DNA from: JBBSDP01 sp038240605
GTDB taxonomy: Bacteria; Planctomycetota; Phycisphaerae; Tepidisphaerales; Tepidisphaeraceae
Reading direction: 5' to 3'
DNA: 64,000 bases
NCBI GenBank assembly: GCA_038240605.1
Contig: JBBSDP010000009.1
Location: 1-64,000, forward strand
The position numbers and the translations under genes are program-made. The notes under the pieces were generated by a model. The model was given only the letters and a program-made list of their open reading frames with translations, was not told where the DNA came from and searched no databases. How positions within the stretch are numbered: the stretch's first letter is position 1; each line of letters opens with the position of its first letter. Of this stretch, positions 49,731 through 58,032 are shown piece after piece.

Positions 49731-49815
49731 GTAGTCCTCAGGCGCGATGGCCTGTTAGCTCCGTTTCCTGAGGACCCCGTTCAAACCGTACGTGCGGATT
49801 TCCCGCATACGGCTT
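49731..49815 (-). ncRNA. Group II intron domains V and VI
   Basis: Domain V on the minus strand: AAGCCGTA and TACGGTTT pair, with the two-base CG bulge, then TGCGG and CCGCA around a GAAA-type loop; the AGC catalytic triad is present. Domain VI: GTCCTCAGG pairs with CCTGAGGAC, then TAC. The geometry is that of canonical bacterial group II introns. The catalytic core is legible, but the rest of the ribozyme is missing. Confidence 0.8.
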
Positions 49816-50305
49816 ACCGATGGTTTTCACGTGCGACATGCGCGACCTCCGGAATAACAGAGGGTGCCGAGTAACTGATACAAGCCGTGCGCGTTGCCTG
49901 TACGGAAGTAATTGCCCCAGCCGCGAAGCAGGGGATTGAGTTCCCCGATCACTTCGCGGATGTCCTTGAAGCCCGCCCAGCGGCGCGAACTGGTTAAATC
50001 GTGTACCTTGGCTCGAACGGACTTCATAGCCCGCCGCGACGGCCACCGGAAAAGATAGTGGCGTCTCTTGAAGTGAGAACGCACGATCCGCAGGTGACAG
50101 CCGAGGAAGTCGAAGCCTCCCTTGCCAAGTCCCAGTTCAACCAGCCGCGTCTTGGTCGGATGCAGCTCAAGACGCAGTCCCTGAAGAATCTGTCGCGCCT
50201 GTGTCAGCGCCGTTTGCCCCTGGGCCGCCGATCGGCAGAGGATGACAAAGTCATCGGCATACCGCACCAGTTGACCCAGATGCCCGCATGTGCTGATCCA
50301 AATGC
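49731..50305 (-). mobile_element. Decayed group II intron (3' portion)
   Basis: On the minus strand it consists of the last third of an intron-encoded reverse transcriptase/maturase (49827-50315), then domain V (49783-49815) and domain VI (49734-49775), ending in ...GGACTAC at 49731. The 5' two thirds of the intron and the 5' exon are missing. Upstream sits an AAA ATPase gene. The intron therefore cannot splice by itself. The left boundary (about 50305) is approximate. Confidence 0.75.
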
Positions 50306-50315
50306 GATCGCTCAA
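49827..50315 (-). pseudogene. Fragment of group II intron reverse transcriptase/maturase
   Basis: A 162-aa remnant. It opens within the palm: CGHLGQLVRYADDFVILC holds the catalytic YADD, then FDFLGCHLRIVR. The maturase domain X follows (SRRAMKSVRAKVHDLTSSRRW, ELNPLLRGWGNYFRTGNA). The upstream RT1-RT4 blocks are absent. The first codon is a chance TTG overlapping the ATPase stop. This piece is 5'-truncated and probably inactive. The join to the ATPase gene at about 50305 marks a deletion or insertion. Confidence 0.85.
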
Positions 50316-51550
50316 TCGAAAAGCCCCTTCGGTTTAATCGAGCTTCCGGCGCGACGACGTCGAATGAATTGTCCCAACAAAGGAACGGCAAACGAATATC
50401 TTCCGTGTCGATTCTTGTAAATTAGCCCCATGTCACACAGTTTTGCCAGCATCTGATTCACATGGCTGGCGCTGAAGCTGCTTTCGGGGTCACGTTCTGA
50501 AAAATCGACGATCTCCGCCACCGTAAATTCCGCTTCCGCCGATTCTAGAGCGGCGATCACGTTCAACAGGTCACGCTGCCGATCGGTTGCCCTTGACCAT
50601 CGACCTTCGAAAAAGTCCGCATCCAGTTTCCGCACGATACCTCGGAGATCGACCGATGGTGTCGCCTCTCCGGCGTCGATACGCTGAATGAAAATATCGT
50701 AAGTTTCCCGGCAAAGAAACTGAATGAAATAAGGATAGCCGCCGGATTCCCTGACGATGTTCGCCACGGATGTCTCAGAGAACGAAACGGGGCATGCATC
50801 CTTCTTAACAGGTTCTGTAATTGCCTTGCGGCTATCCACTTCGTTTAGACGATCGATATGAATTACGTGAAACATTCGCTCGGAAAACGTTCGCGCTTCC
50901 ACGAGCTTGGGAAACAGCGTGGGAAGCCCCGTCAGCGCGAGCATGAACGGAATCTCCTTCTTTTGAATCGACTGGAAAACGTCGAGCAATAACGACAAAG
51001 GATATTGCTTGTCGGACGCATGGTCCGCCAGGTTTTGAGCCTCGTCGTAGGCAAAGATGATCCCCCGTTTTCCAGTTTCCTTCAGGTGATGCCATACTAC
51101 TTCCAGGACGCGTTTTAACTTGTCGGCCACCAGACCAGGAGTTGTCTGAAAGATCGATTCGAGCACGCTGTATTCCAAGGTGTGCCGAACGATCTCCTTT
51201 TGCTTTTGCAGGCCGAAGCCGCGCACTTCTTCTTCATGAATGACCAGCTGCGATGTTACGACCGCGAGGTCGGCCAAAAGGCGAACCGACAGATTCTCCT
51301 CAGTCACACTCGAAGACTCGGATAAATCCGTTCCAATCCAAAGCCAGCCCGCTTCGATCGCGTAGGGCTTAAAAGTTTCCAAAAGAACCGTCTTGCCAAC
51401 GCCTCGGAGACCCGTCAGCACCAGATTTTCCAAAATCACGTCCTGTTCAAGCAAACGTTTGAATTCGACGATTTCCGACACACGACCGGCCAGATAGGGT
51501 GGCATGTGTCCGGCACCCGGGCGAAATGGATTCTTGAACGGCTTGGGCAC
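50312..51550 (-). CDS. AAA-type ATPase with C-terminal winged helix
   Basis: A 412-aa P-loop ATPase of the archaeal ATPase/STAND-like group. Walker A: GLRGVGKTVLLETF; Walker B: GIIFAYDEAQNLAD; sensor-type LALTGLPTL; then a helical lid. Residues about 320-400 look like a winged helix (AEFTVAEIVDFSERDPESSF, HVNQMLAKLCDMGLIYKNRHGRYSF). The layout is like Cdc6/Orc1 relatives found on plasmids and mobile elements. The gene is visibly AT-richer than its neighbours and uses codons such as AAA and TTT freely. That, and its junction with an intron fragment, suggests transfer. Its role is unknown; a partner gene is not visible. Confidence 0.8.
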   Translation of the reverse strand: MPKPFKNPFRPGAGHMPPYLAGRVSEIVEFKRLLEQDVILENLVLTGLRGVGKTVLLETFKPYAIEAGWLWIGTDLSESSSVTEENLSVRLLADLAVVTSQLVIHEEEVRGFGLQKQKEIVRHTLEYSVLESIFQTTPGLVADKLKRVLEVVWHHLKETGKRGIIFAYDEAQNLADHASDKQYPLSLLLDVFQSIQKKEIPFMLALTGLPTLFPKLVEARTFSERMFHVIHIDRLNEVDSRKAITEPVKKDACPVSFSETSVANIVRESGGYPYFIQFLCRETYDIFIQRIDAGEATPSVDLRGIVRKLDADFFEGRWSRATDRQRDLLNVIAALESAEAEFTVAEIVDFSERDPESSFSASHVNQMLAKLCDMGLIYKNRHGRYSFAVPLLGQFIRRRRAGSSIKPKGLFD

Positions 51551-51578
51551 TTTTTACCCTTGGTTAATAAGTCTCATA

Positions 51579-51600
51579 AATTTATATGGATTTATAAATT
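51579..51600. promoter_or_regulatory. AT-rich inverted repeat upstream of the ATPase gene
   Basis: AATTTATA (51579-51586) and TATAAATT (51593-51600) are exact inverted 8-mers, 29-50 bp before the ATPase start on the minus strand. The AT content makes it a candidate promoter or operator. Confidence 0.45.
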
Positions 51601-51611
51601 AAGTCAATCAT

Positions 51612-53033
51612 CTAACCCCTGCTGATTTCCGAAAGCCGCTTTTTCCACTCAGCCAGGCACTTGAGGAACGGCGCTCCACCCGCTGCGCCGGCACTCTGGT
51701 AGCGCATCACGACGTTTCGTGCGCCCAGTGCTTCGAACGCATCCTCCCCGATCCCGTCCGCGCGGGCTCCCGCCCCCTTCGCGGCTTCGACGAAGTCCGC
51801 CACGGTAAGTTGCGCCAGGGCTGATTTCTTCTCCCGCTCACACCGTGCGACCAGCGAACCGACTATCTGATGCGCCGTGCGAAACGGGATCCCTTTCGTG
51901 ACGAAATATTCCGCCAGGCTGGTCGCGTCGAGGAAGCCACGATCGAGCGTGGGCTCGATCCGTTCCTTGTCGTAGCTCGCGCTGCTGACGATCGCGGCGG
52001 CCATCGTCAGGCAACTGCTGACCATGTCGTAGGCGCGGAAGATGATGCGCTTGTCTTCCTGTAAATCGCGGTTGTAGCCGATCGGCAAGCCCTTGAGGAT
52101 CGTCATGAGGGCGAAGAGATCGCCATAGACGTTTCCGCAACGACCGCGGATCAGCTCGAGCATGTCCGGGTTGCGCTTCTGCGGCATCATCGAGCTGCTG
52201 GTCGTGTAGCGGTCGGCAATCTTGATGAAGCCGAACTCGGTGGACATGTAGATGATCCACTGCTCGGCCCAGCGGGAGAGGTGCATGGAAATCATTGCCA
52301 GATCGAACAGGAAGCGCGCGGCCGTATCCCTCGACGCGGTCGAATAGATGCTGTTGTACGGGGCTGAAGCGAAGTCGAGCAAAGATGCCGTGAGTTGCGC
52401 GTCGAGCGGCAACGAGGATCCGGCGATCGCGCCGCTGCCGAGGGGGCTCTCTTCGCTATCGTTGTCCGCGGTGTTCAACATCGCGATGCGGTCGCGTGAG
52501 AACATCCAGTACCAGGCCATCGACTCTGCGCCGGCGCATATCGGTTGCGCCCGCTGAAGGTGAGTGAACGATGGCATCACAACGTCCCGCGACCGGTCCG
52601 CAAGATGCAGAAAAGCGATGCCGAGCAGCTCCATCGTCTCCCCCAACTCCTCCCCCGCCGCATCGATCCAGAGGAGCAGGTCCGTCGCCACCTGATCGTT
52701 CCGACTCCTCCCCGTATGCAACTTTCGCCCCGGCTCCCCGATCCGCTCGATCAGCGCCGCCTCGATCACCATGTGAATGTCTTCGAGACTTTCGTCGAAC
52801 GTGAAGTTTCCTGCCTTGATGTCGCGTTCAATGCCCGTGAGACCTTCGATGATCTGACCGCGCTCCTGATCCGAGATCAGCCCCACCTTCGCCAGCATGG
52901 TCGCGTGGGCGATGCTCCCGGCGATGTCGTGCTTGTAGAGCCTTCGGTCGTAGCTGATCGATTCAACGAACGATTGGGCGAGCTTGTCGGTCGCTTCGCC
53001 GATCCGCGCCTGCCATGACTTTTCCTGGGACAT
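51612..53033 (-). CDS. argH: Argininosuccinate lyase
   Basis: A 473-aa aspartase/fumarase-superfamily enzyme that cleaves argininosuccinate into arginine and fumarate, the last step of arginine synthesis. The conserved motifs are EDIHMVIE, KLHTGRSRNDQV (substrate-binding, about residue 110), MPSFTHLQRAQPI with the catalytic histidine, and the mobile-loop signature TSSSMMPQKRNPDMLEL (GSSxMPxKxNP) containing the catalytic Ser. I chose the ATG at 53033; upstream in frame is a low-complexity stretch with no family support. No other arg gene is close. Confidence 0.95.
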   Translation of the reverse strand: MSQEKSWQARIGEATDKLAQSFVESISYDRRLYKHDIAGSIAHATMLAKVGLISDQERGQIIEGLTGIERDIKAGNFTFDESLEDIHMVIEAALIERIGEPGRKLHTGRSRNDQVATDLLLWIDAAGEELGETMELLGIAFLHLADRSRDVVMPSFTHLQRAQPICAGAESMAWYWMFSRDRIAMLNTADNDSEESPLGSGAIAGSSLPLDAQLTASLLDFASAPYNSIYSTASRDTAARFLFDLAMISMHLSRWAEQWIIYMSTEFGFIKIADRYTTSSSMMPQKRNPDMLELIRGRCGNVYGDLFALMTILKGLPIGYNRDLQEDKRIIFRAYDMVSSCLTMAAAIVSSASYDKERIEPTLDRGFLDATSLAEYFVTKGIPFRTAHQIVGSLVARCEREKKSALAQLTVADFVEAAKGAGARADGIGEDAFEALGARNVVMRYQSAGAAGGAPFLKCLAEWKKRLSEISRG

Positions 53034-53107
53034 GCGGGCAATTGTAGGGGCACCGCAGTAAAGATGAAGCACACGACGCGATCGCTTGCAGGGTCGCGAC
53101 CGTGAGG

Positions 53108-53159
53108 GCGGTATTTGTCCGACCGAGAACACCGCTTGCTGACGCGCGCGGCTCTGAAA
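53108..53159. repeat. Dispersed repeat core (copy 2)
   Basis: 53129-53159 matches 24-54 at 28 of 31 bases (ACACCGCTTGCTGACGCG...CTGAAA). GCGGTATT (53108-53115) pairs with the start of it with one mismatch, so the hairpin is conserved. It lies between argH and the regulator gene. Confidence 0.65.
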
Positions 53160-53309
53160 CAAGAATACAAAAGCGGGTGGCCGCGCGAAGATCAAAGGTG
53201 CGAAAAAAACCGTGGTGTAAATTTCTTCGCGCCTTCGCGGGGCCGGCGGGCGGGTTCGGGGGATTGGCAGATTATCCGCCAATAAGGGGGTCACTTCTCC
53301 TTCGGGAGT

Positions 53310-53699
53310 TCAGTCGACCCATTCATCGAGGGTGGCGCTGGCGGTGGCGAAGACTTCCTCGGGGGCAGGCGTTTTCTTCGTCTCGCGCACGGTCTCGGCG
53401 GGTTCCGATGGGGTGAGCCTTCGGTGGCTGATGGCGGCCAGCAGACGCCGAACGTGCGATTCCAGCGCGGTACGACCCGCGGGCGTAAGGACGAAGCTCG
53501 TGACCGGCTTGCCTTCGCGGAATTGCTTGTCGATCTCGACTAGGCCCGCGGTCTGGAGCCGTTTGGCGTGGGCGGCGAGGTTGCCATCGGTGAGTTGCGT
53601 CGTGCGGCGCAGGTGGACGAACTCCTGTCGTTCCTCCACCGCCAGGGCCGTCAGGATCCGCAATCTGCCCGGATTGGTCACCACTGCATCGAAGGACAT
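53310..53699 (-). CDS. Winged-helix DNA-binding regulator (MarR/ArsR-like)
   Basis: A 129-aa transcription factor of the wHTH class with a domain at residues about 10-90: GRLRILTALAVEERQEF, FVHLRRTTQLTDGNLAAHAKRLQTAGLVEID (recognition helix) and the wing KQFREGKPVTSFVLTPAGRTAL. This matches the winged-helix family often annotated as HTH_34. The last 35 residues are a Pro/Glu-rich tail. It may sense a small molecule, but no effector site is seen and no operon partner lies alongside. The ATG at 53699 has no clear ribosome site. Confidence 0.85.
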   Translation of the reverse strand: MSFDAVVTNPGRLRILTALAVEERQEFVHLRRTTQLTDGNLAAHAKRLQTAGLVEIDKQFREGKPVTSFVLTPAGRTALESHVRRLLAAISHRRLTPSEPAETVRETKKTPAPEEVFATASATLDEWVD

Positions 53700-53966
53700 G
53701 TTCGCTTTATCGGACCCGATCCTGCCCAGGCTTGAAATGTTCCGGTTTTACCGTGTGGCGGAGATTCGCCTGTCGGTTGCGCGGCGAAAGCGAAGGCGTT
53801 CAGCAGGGCGGACATTCCTAAAGAATGATCTGCCCCACTAAAGAAGGCTTCAATGGGCTGTAAACGTTCGCCTCACTCGCCCGCACAATTTGGCACTTAT
53901 CTTCGCGAGCGGTAAAATCTCCGCGTCTTTCCTATGAATTTCGCGGGGCAGCAGGAGACAACCGGT

Positions 53967-55088
53967 ATGACGAGGGTCAATTTGCCAGGGCAATCCAGCG
54001 TGCGCCGATCGGTCGCGGTGATCGAACGGCTGGAACGGCGCGAACTGTTCGCCAGCACGCCCACGCTGTTCACCGCCGCCCCTCTGGTGACCGATGGCGT
54101 CCTCACCGCGCCGCACACCGACCCGAAACTGATCAACGCCTGGGGCATTGCCCCCAACCCCTCGAACGGCGGTTTCGCGGTCGCCGCCAACGGGACCGGC
54201 GTGGTGAGCTCGTACGATGCGGCCGGCGCTCCGACGTCGGCGGCCATCACGGTCCCCGCCCCCGTGGGCTCCACGAGTGCCGCCGCCCCGACTGGCCTCG
54301 TCCTCAACACCGCCAAGTCAGCCTTCAAGATCACATCGGGCGGAACCTCGGCTCCGGCGACTTACCTCGTCGCCACGGAAAACGGGACGATCGCAGGCAT
54401 CAACACGTCGGTGAATGCCACCTCCGCGCTTACGGGGGTCGACGCATCGACCAACGGCGCGGTCTACAAGGGGCTCGCGGTGCTCGGATCGGGCAAGAGC
54501 GCGCAAATCCTCGCCGCCAATTTCCACAATGCGACCGTCGACGTTTACGACAGCAAATTCCAACCGGTCTCCACCGCCGCCAAATTCCGCGATCAGTCGA
54601 TCCCCGTCGGCTTCGCGCCTTTCAACGTGCAGGTCATTGCCAACAAGGTCTACGTGACCTACGCGATGCAGGACACCGCGAAGCATGATGACCTGGCCGG
54701 CGCCGGCAACGGCTACGTGGACGTCTTCAGCACGAAGGGGATCCTGATGCAGCGACTCGCCCCCCAGGCGACGGCGCTGGGAGGCACGCGGCCGTTCAAT
54801 TCCCCATGGGGCCTGGCCAAGTCGCCGGCCGGCTTCGGAACGCTCGGCAACACGATCCTCGTCGCGAACTTCGGTGACGGCACGATCGACGCCTTCAACC
54901 GCGCCGGCGCCCTCGTCGCCGTGATGCAGGGCACCAGCGGCCAGCAGATCCAGATTCGCGGCATCTGGGGCCTGGCAGCGGGTGCCGGCAAACATCACAA
55001 CGCGCTCTATCTCACCGCCGGACTGGCTTCCGAAACCGAAGGCGTATTGGCGACCCTCATCGCCCAGGCCAGGACGAAGAAGGGTTGA
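53967..55088 (+). CDS. TIGR03118-like extracellular protein
   Basis: A 373-aa protein. IERLERRELFAS is the planctomycetal LExRxLF N-terminal segment. The body then has LVTDGVLTAPHTDPKLINAWGIA, NPSNGGFAVAANGTGVVSSYD, TYLVATENGTIAG and KGLAVLG, with the end WGLAKSPAGFGTLGNTILVANFGDGTIDAF; these match the TIGR03118 family, a beta-propeller-like fold. AGGAG lies 8 nt before the ATG at 53967, which decides the start over an ATG at 53934. The function is unknown; it is probably exported and surface bound. Confidence 0.88.
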   Translation: MTRVNLPGQSSVRRSVAVIERLERRELFASTPTLFTAAPLVTDGVLTAPHTDPKLINAWGIAPNPSNGGFAVAANGTGVVSSYDAAGAPTSAAITVPAPVGSTSAAAPTGLVLNTAKSAFKITSGGTSAPATYLVATENGTIAGINTSVNATSALTGVDASTNGAVYKGLAVLGSGKSAQILAANFHNATVDVYDSKFQPVSTAAKFRDQSIPVGFAPFNVQVIANKVYVTYAMQDTAKHDDLAGAGNGYVDVFSTKGILMQRLAPQATALGGTRPFNSPWGLAKSPAGFGTLGNTILVANFGDGTIDAFNRAGALVAVMQGTSGQQIQIRGIWGLAAGAGKHHNALYLTAGLASETEGVLATLIAQARTKKG

Positions 55089-55120
55089 GAACTCGCCACG
55101 CCCTCGCTGGAAATGCCTGA

Positions 55121-57157
55121 TTGCCCTGGACGGAATCACCTTCGGTGAATTGGACACACGGCCCTTTGGCGATCGGCATCACCCTCCTCTCGAGCATCGC
55201 GATCGGGTGCCGTAAACCTACGCCGACTTCGAAGCCCGCCGCGACAGTGCTATCGCCCATCTTCATCGATGATACCGACCGCGCGGGAATCCATTTCACC
55301 CATGACACCGGCCCCGCGGGGCGATACGCACTCCCGGAAATCATGGGCTCCGGCTGCGCGCTGTTCGACTACGACAACGATGGCCGCCTCGATGCTTACC
55401 TCGTGCAAAACGCCGGCCCTGCTGGACCCAGGAACCAGCTCTTTCATCAGCTGCCCGACGGCACGTTCAGGGAGGTGAGCGCCGGCTCCGGGCTCGATGT
55501 ATCCGGCTGGGGAATGGGGGTAGCTGTCGCCGATGTGAACAACGATGGCCTGCCCGACGTGCTCGTCACCGAGTACGGCCGGCTTCGCCTTTTCCTGAAC
55601 GAGGGAAACGGAACGTTTCGGGATGTGACCGTCGAATCGGGATTGGCGGGCGACGCCGAGGTGCGGCAATTCCCGCTCCCCTGGTACACCAGCGCCGCGT
55701 TCTTCGACTACGACCGCGACGGCTGGCTCGATCTGGTCGTCACGCAATACGTCGCCTACGACCCGCAGCGCGTCTGCACCGATCGCGCGGGGAAGCCGGA
55801 CTATTGTGGTCCATCTGTGTTTCCGGGGAGCGTCACGAGGCTTTATCACAACACGGCAGGGTTGGGGGTTCAGGGTTCAGGGTTCAGAGGGGGGGGCAGG
55901 GTTCGGGGTTCAGGGTTCAGTATCGGATCCGACCTCTCCGTTGGACGTTCGATGTTCGACGTTCGATGTTCGGTGTTCGAATTTCCGGAAACGCGAACGT
56001 CGAACATTCAACATCGAACGTCGAACATCGAACAGACGCAGGCAAGCCTCCCAATGAGCCCTGAACCCTCTTCGAGCCTGAGCCTCAGAGCCGAAGGCCA
56101 AACCCTGAACCCTCCCCCGATCCCCCACTTCCAGGACGTCACCGTCTCCTCTGGCCTTTCGACGATTCCCGGCCCCGGTCTCGGAGTGCTCTGTCTCGAC
56201 GCCGACGGCGATGGCTGGCCCGATATCTTCGTCGCCAACGATGGCAGGCCAAATCGGCTGTGGATCAATCGGCACGATGGCACGTTCGTGGATGAAGCCG
56301 AACGCCGCGGCGTTGCGTTCGACGCCACCGGGCAGGTGCGCGGGAACATGGGGATTGCGCGTGGGGACTTGGCAAAAGGTGCACTCACGATCTTCGTCAC
56401 GCATCTGACCGAAGAGTCGAACGCGCTTTGGATACAAGGATCAGGGGGAATCTTCGCCGACCAGACGAGCGCCTATGGCATAGCCAACACCCGGCATGCG
56501 ACCGGGTTTGGTGTCGTGATGGCGGATTTTGAAAATAGCGGCGCGCTCGATCTTGCCATCGTCAACGGCCGCGTGGTGCGGGCCGAGACGAATCAGCCGG
56601 ATCGTTCGGTGGCGACCTTGTCTCCCTTCTGGCAGCCTTATGCGGAGCGCAACCTGTTGCTGTCACATCGCACAAACGACGGACAATTCCACGACGTTTC
56701 CGACGCCAACCCCGACTTCTGCCGGACGCCCAACGTGGGCCGTGGCCTGGCGCACGGAGACATCGACAACGATGGAGGAGTAGACCTGCTGATGACCACC
56801 GCCGGCGGCCCTGCCCGGTTGCTGCGTAACGTCGCGCCGCAGCGCGGCCACTCGCTGCTGGTCCGGGCAATCGAGCCATCACACGGCGGGCGCGACGCGA
56901 TCGGCGCGCAAATCACGATCGAGGCAGGCGGACGAAGGCAGGTGGGCTGGGTCGATTCCGGCGGCAGTTACCTGTGCGCCAGTGATCCGCGCGTCCACTT
57001 TGGCCTGGGCGCCGCCGATCGCGTCGATTCCATCCGCGTCCTCTGGCCCGATGGTCTGAGCGAATCCTTTCCCGCCACCGCTGCGGACCGCGTCATTACG
57101 CTGGGGAGGGTCGGCTCGGCCCACCATTCTCCCGATAGCAACCGCGCGCAGCATTAG
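55121..57157 (+). CDS. ASPIC/UnbV-domain lipoprotein with VCBS repeats, carrying an in-frame repeat insertion
   Basis: A 678-aa protein. The signal sequence ends in a lipobox (LSSIAIGC), so it is a lipoprotein. FG-GAP/VCBS-type repeats follow (ALFDYDNDGRLDAYLV, VAVADVNNDGLPDVLVTE, AFFDYDRDGWLDLVVT, VLCLDADGDGWPDIFVAN), Ca2+-binding DxDxDG motifs of a beta-propeller. The C-terminal ASPIC/UnbV domain holds LLVRAIEPSHGGRDAIGAQI and RVHFGLGAADRVDSI. Residues about 248-333 are not part of the fold: they are encoded by a nested palindromic repeat (55861-56119). The last residues (GRVGSAHHSPDS) come from family B repeat DNA. The start is TTG 55121, GTG 55145 being an alternative. Confidence 0.85.
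   Translation: MPWTESPSVNWTHGPLAIGITLLSSIAIGCRKPTPTSKPAATVLSPIFIDDTDRAGIHFTHDTGPAGRYALPEIMGSGCALFDYDNDGRLDAYLVQNAGPAGPRNQLFHQLPDGTFREVSAGSGLDVSGWGMGVAVADVNNDGLPDVLVTEYGRLRLFLNEGNGTFRDVTVESGLAGDAEVRQFPLPWYTSAAFFDYDRDGWLDLVVTQYVAYDPQRVCTDRAGKPDYCGPSVFPGSVTRLYHNTAGLGVQGSGFRGGGRVRGSGFSIGSDLSVGRSMFDVRCSVFEFPETRTSNIQHRTSNIEQTQASLPMSPEPSSSLSLRAEGQTLNPPPIPHFQDVTVSSGLSTIPGPGLGVLCLDADGDGWPDIFVANDGRPNRLWINRHDGTFVDEAERRGVAFDATGQVRGNMGIARGDLAKGALTIFVTHLTEESNALWIQGSGGIFADQTSAYGIANTRHATGFGVVMADFENSGALDLAIVNGRVVRAETNQPDRSVATLSPFWQPYAERNLLLSHRTNDGQFHDVSDANPDFCRTPNVGRGLAHGDIDNDGGVDLLMTTAGGPARLLRNVAPQRGHSLLVRAIEPSHGGRDAIGAQITIEAGGRRQVGWVDSGGSYLCASDPRVHFGLGAADRVDSIRVLWPDGLSESFPATAADRVITLGRVGSAHHSPDSNRAQH
55861..56119. 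repeat. Nested inverted repeat inserted in frame in the UnbV gene
   Basis: Outer arms of repeated GGGTTCAG units (55864-55920) face CCCTGAACCCTC units (56059-56070 and 56100-56115). Inside lies a perfect 24-bp inverted repeat, GTTCGATGTTCGACGTTC... (55947-55970) with its complement (56010-56033). Its length of 259 bp keeps the host gene in frame. Confidence 0.85.
57107..57134. repeat. Family B repeat half-copy at the end of the UnbV gene
   Basis: AGGGTCGGCTCGGCCCACCATTCTCCCG matches the left arm of the family B palindrome (41268-41288). It encodes the last residues of the UnbV protein before the stop at 57157. Confidence 0.6.
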
Positions 57158-57173
57158 TGGAAGCAAGCCCTTG

Positions 57174-57920
57174 TTACGTGACATGTCGATCCGCGGTGGG
57201 GCGCTGGCCTTCAGTGGCGGGGGTGCCGCGGTCGAGGAGTTCCATTCGTTGTGTGTAGGGGAGTGGCCGGAGCGTGCCCACTTCCTGAAGACGGTGGACG
57301 ACGTCCGCCACTTGCGCCGTCCAGTTCAGCACCGCCCCCAGTTCCATCGCCAGCTCGGCGGCATCCGCGGGCGGATGGCGGATGAGCGATTCGAGCGTGA
57401 ACATCACCGCCTGGGACGGCTGGCTGAGCTGGTGACATGCCTCGCCCAGCGCCGCGATCAATACGCGCTGGCGATCGGCTTCCATGAGCAGCCGTACGCT
57501 CCGCCGGATCCGCAATCCCACCTCCATGCGCGCCAGGAGCACGGGGAGGTGAATCGGCTTCACGACATAATCGTTCGCCCCGGCTTCCAGCCCGCGCACC
57601 ACATCTTCGGAATCGCCTAAGGCCGTCACGAGGATGACCGGCAGCGCATCGTGGCTGAAGCGGAGCCGAACCCGCCGCAGCACCTCCAGCCCCATCACCC
57701 CCGGCATCTGGACGTCCAGCAGCAGCAGGTCGGGCGCCGGAGGCTGCTCGATCCGCGCCATGCACGCCCCCCCGTCCGCAACCGCTTCCACCACACAGCC
57801 ACGGCGGGTGAGGCGGCGCACGAGCATGTCACGGCCGCTGGGGTCATCCTCGGCGATGAGAATTCGCGGCTGATCGTCTGCCGGCGGAGGCGTGAAACCG
57901 CTCGGGGAGGCGTCGCTCAC
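57174..57920 (-). CDS. Response regulator with histidine-kinase-like dimerisation helix
   Basis: A 248-aa protein. The receiver domain (about 18-135) has the acidic pocket IAEDD, the phosphorylation site LLLLDVQMPG (Asp of DVQM), LVTALGDSE (Thr) and VVKPI (Lys). After it, residues about 145-200 read MEADRQRVLIAALGEACHQLSQPSQAVMFTLESLI: the CHQLSQP segment looks like an H-box of a kinase DHp domain, but no ATP-binding domain follows. It may act as an intermediate in a phosphorelay, or bind another kinase. The gene is alone; its kinase is not in the window. Confidence 0.85.
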   Translation of the reverse strand: MSDASPSGFTPPPADDQPRILIAEDDPSGRDMLVRRLTRRGCVVEAVADGGACMARIEQPPAPDLLLLDVQMPGVMGLEVLRRVRLRFSHDALPVILVTALGDSEDVVRGLEAGANDYVVKPIHLPVLLARMEVGLRIRRSVRLLMEADRQRVLIAALGEACHQLSQPSQAVMFTLESLIRHPPADAAELAMELGAVLNWTAQVADVVHRLQEVGTLRPLPYTQRMELLDRGTPATEGQRPTADRHVT

Positions 57921-58032
57921 GCCGGCAGTATAACCCTGCCCGCGCGCTGATGAAGTGCGCGAAATTATATTGGACTTTCATCAGCCGATAGGGATAAGAT
58001 GCCTCTGTGCGCATATCTCTTAAAAGGTCCTG

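Noticed and set aside
55861..56119. Possible CRISPR-like array
   Set aside because: Units are palindromic and nested, spacers are not unique and there are no cas genes.
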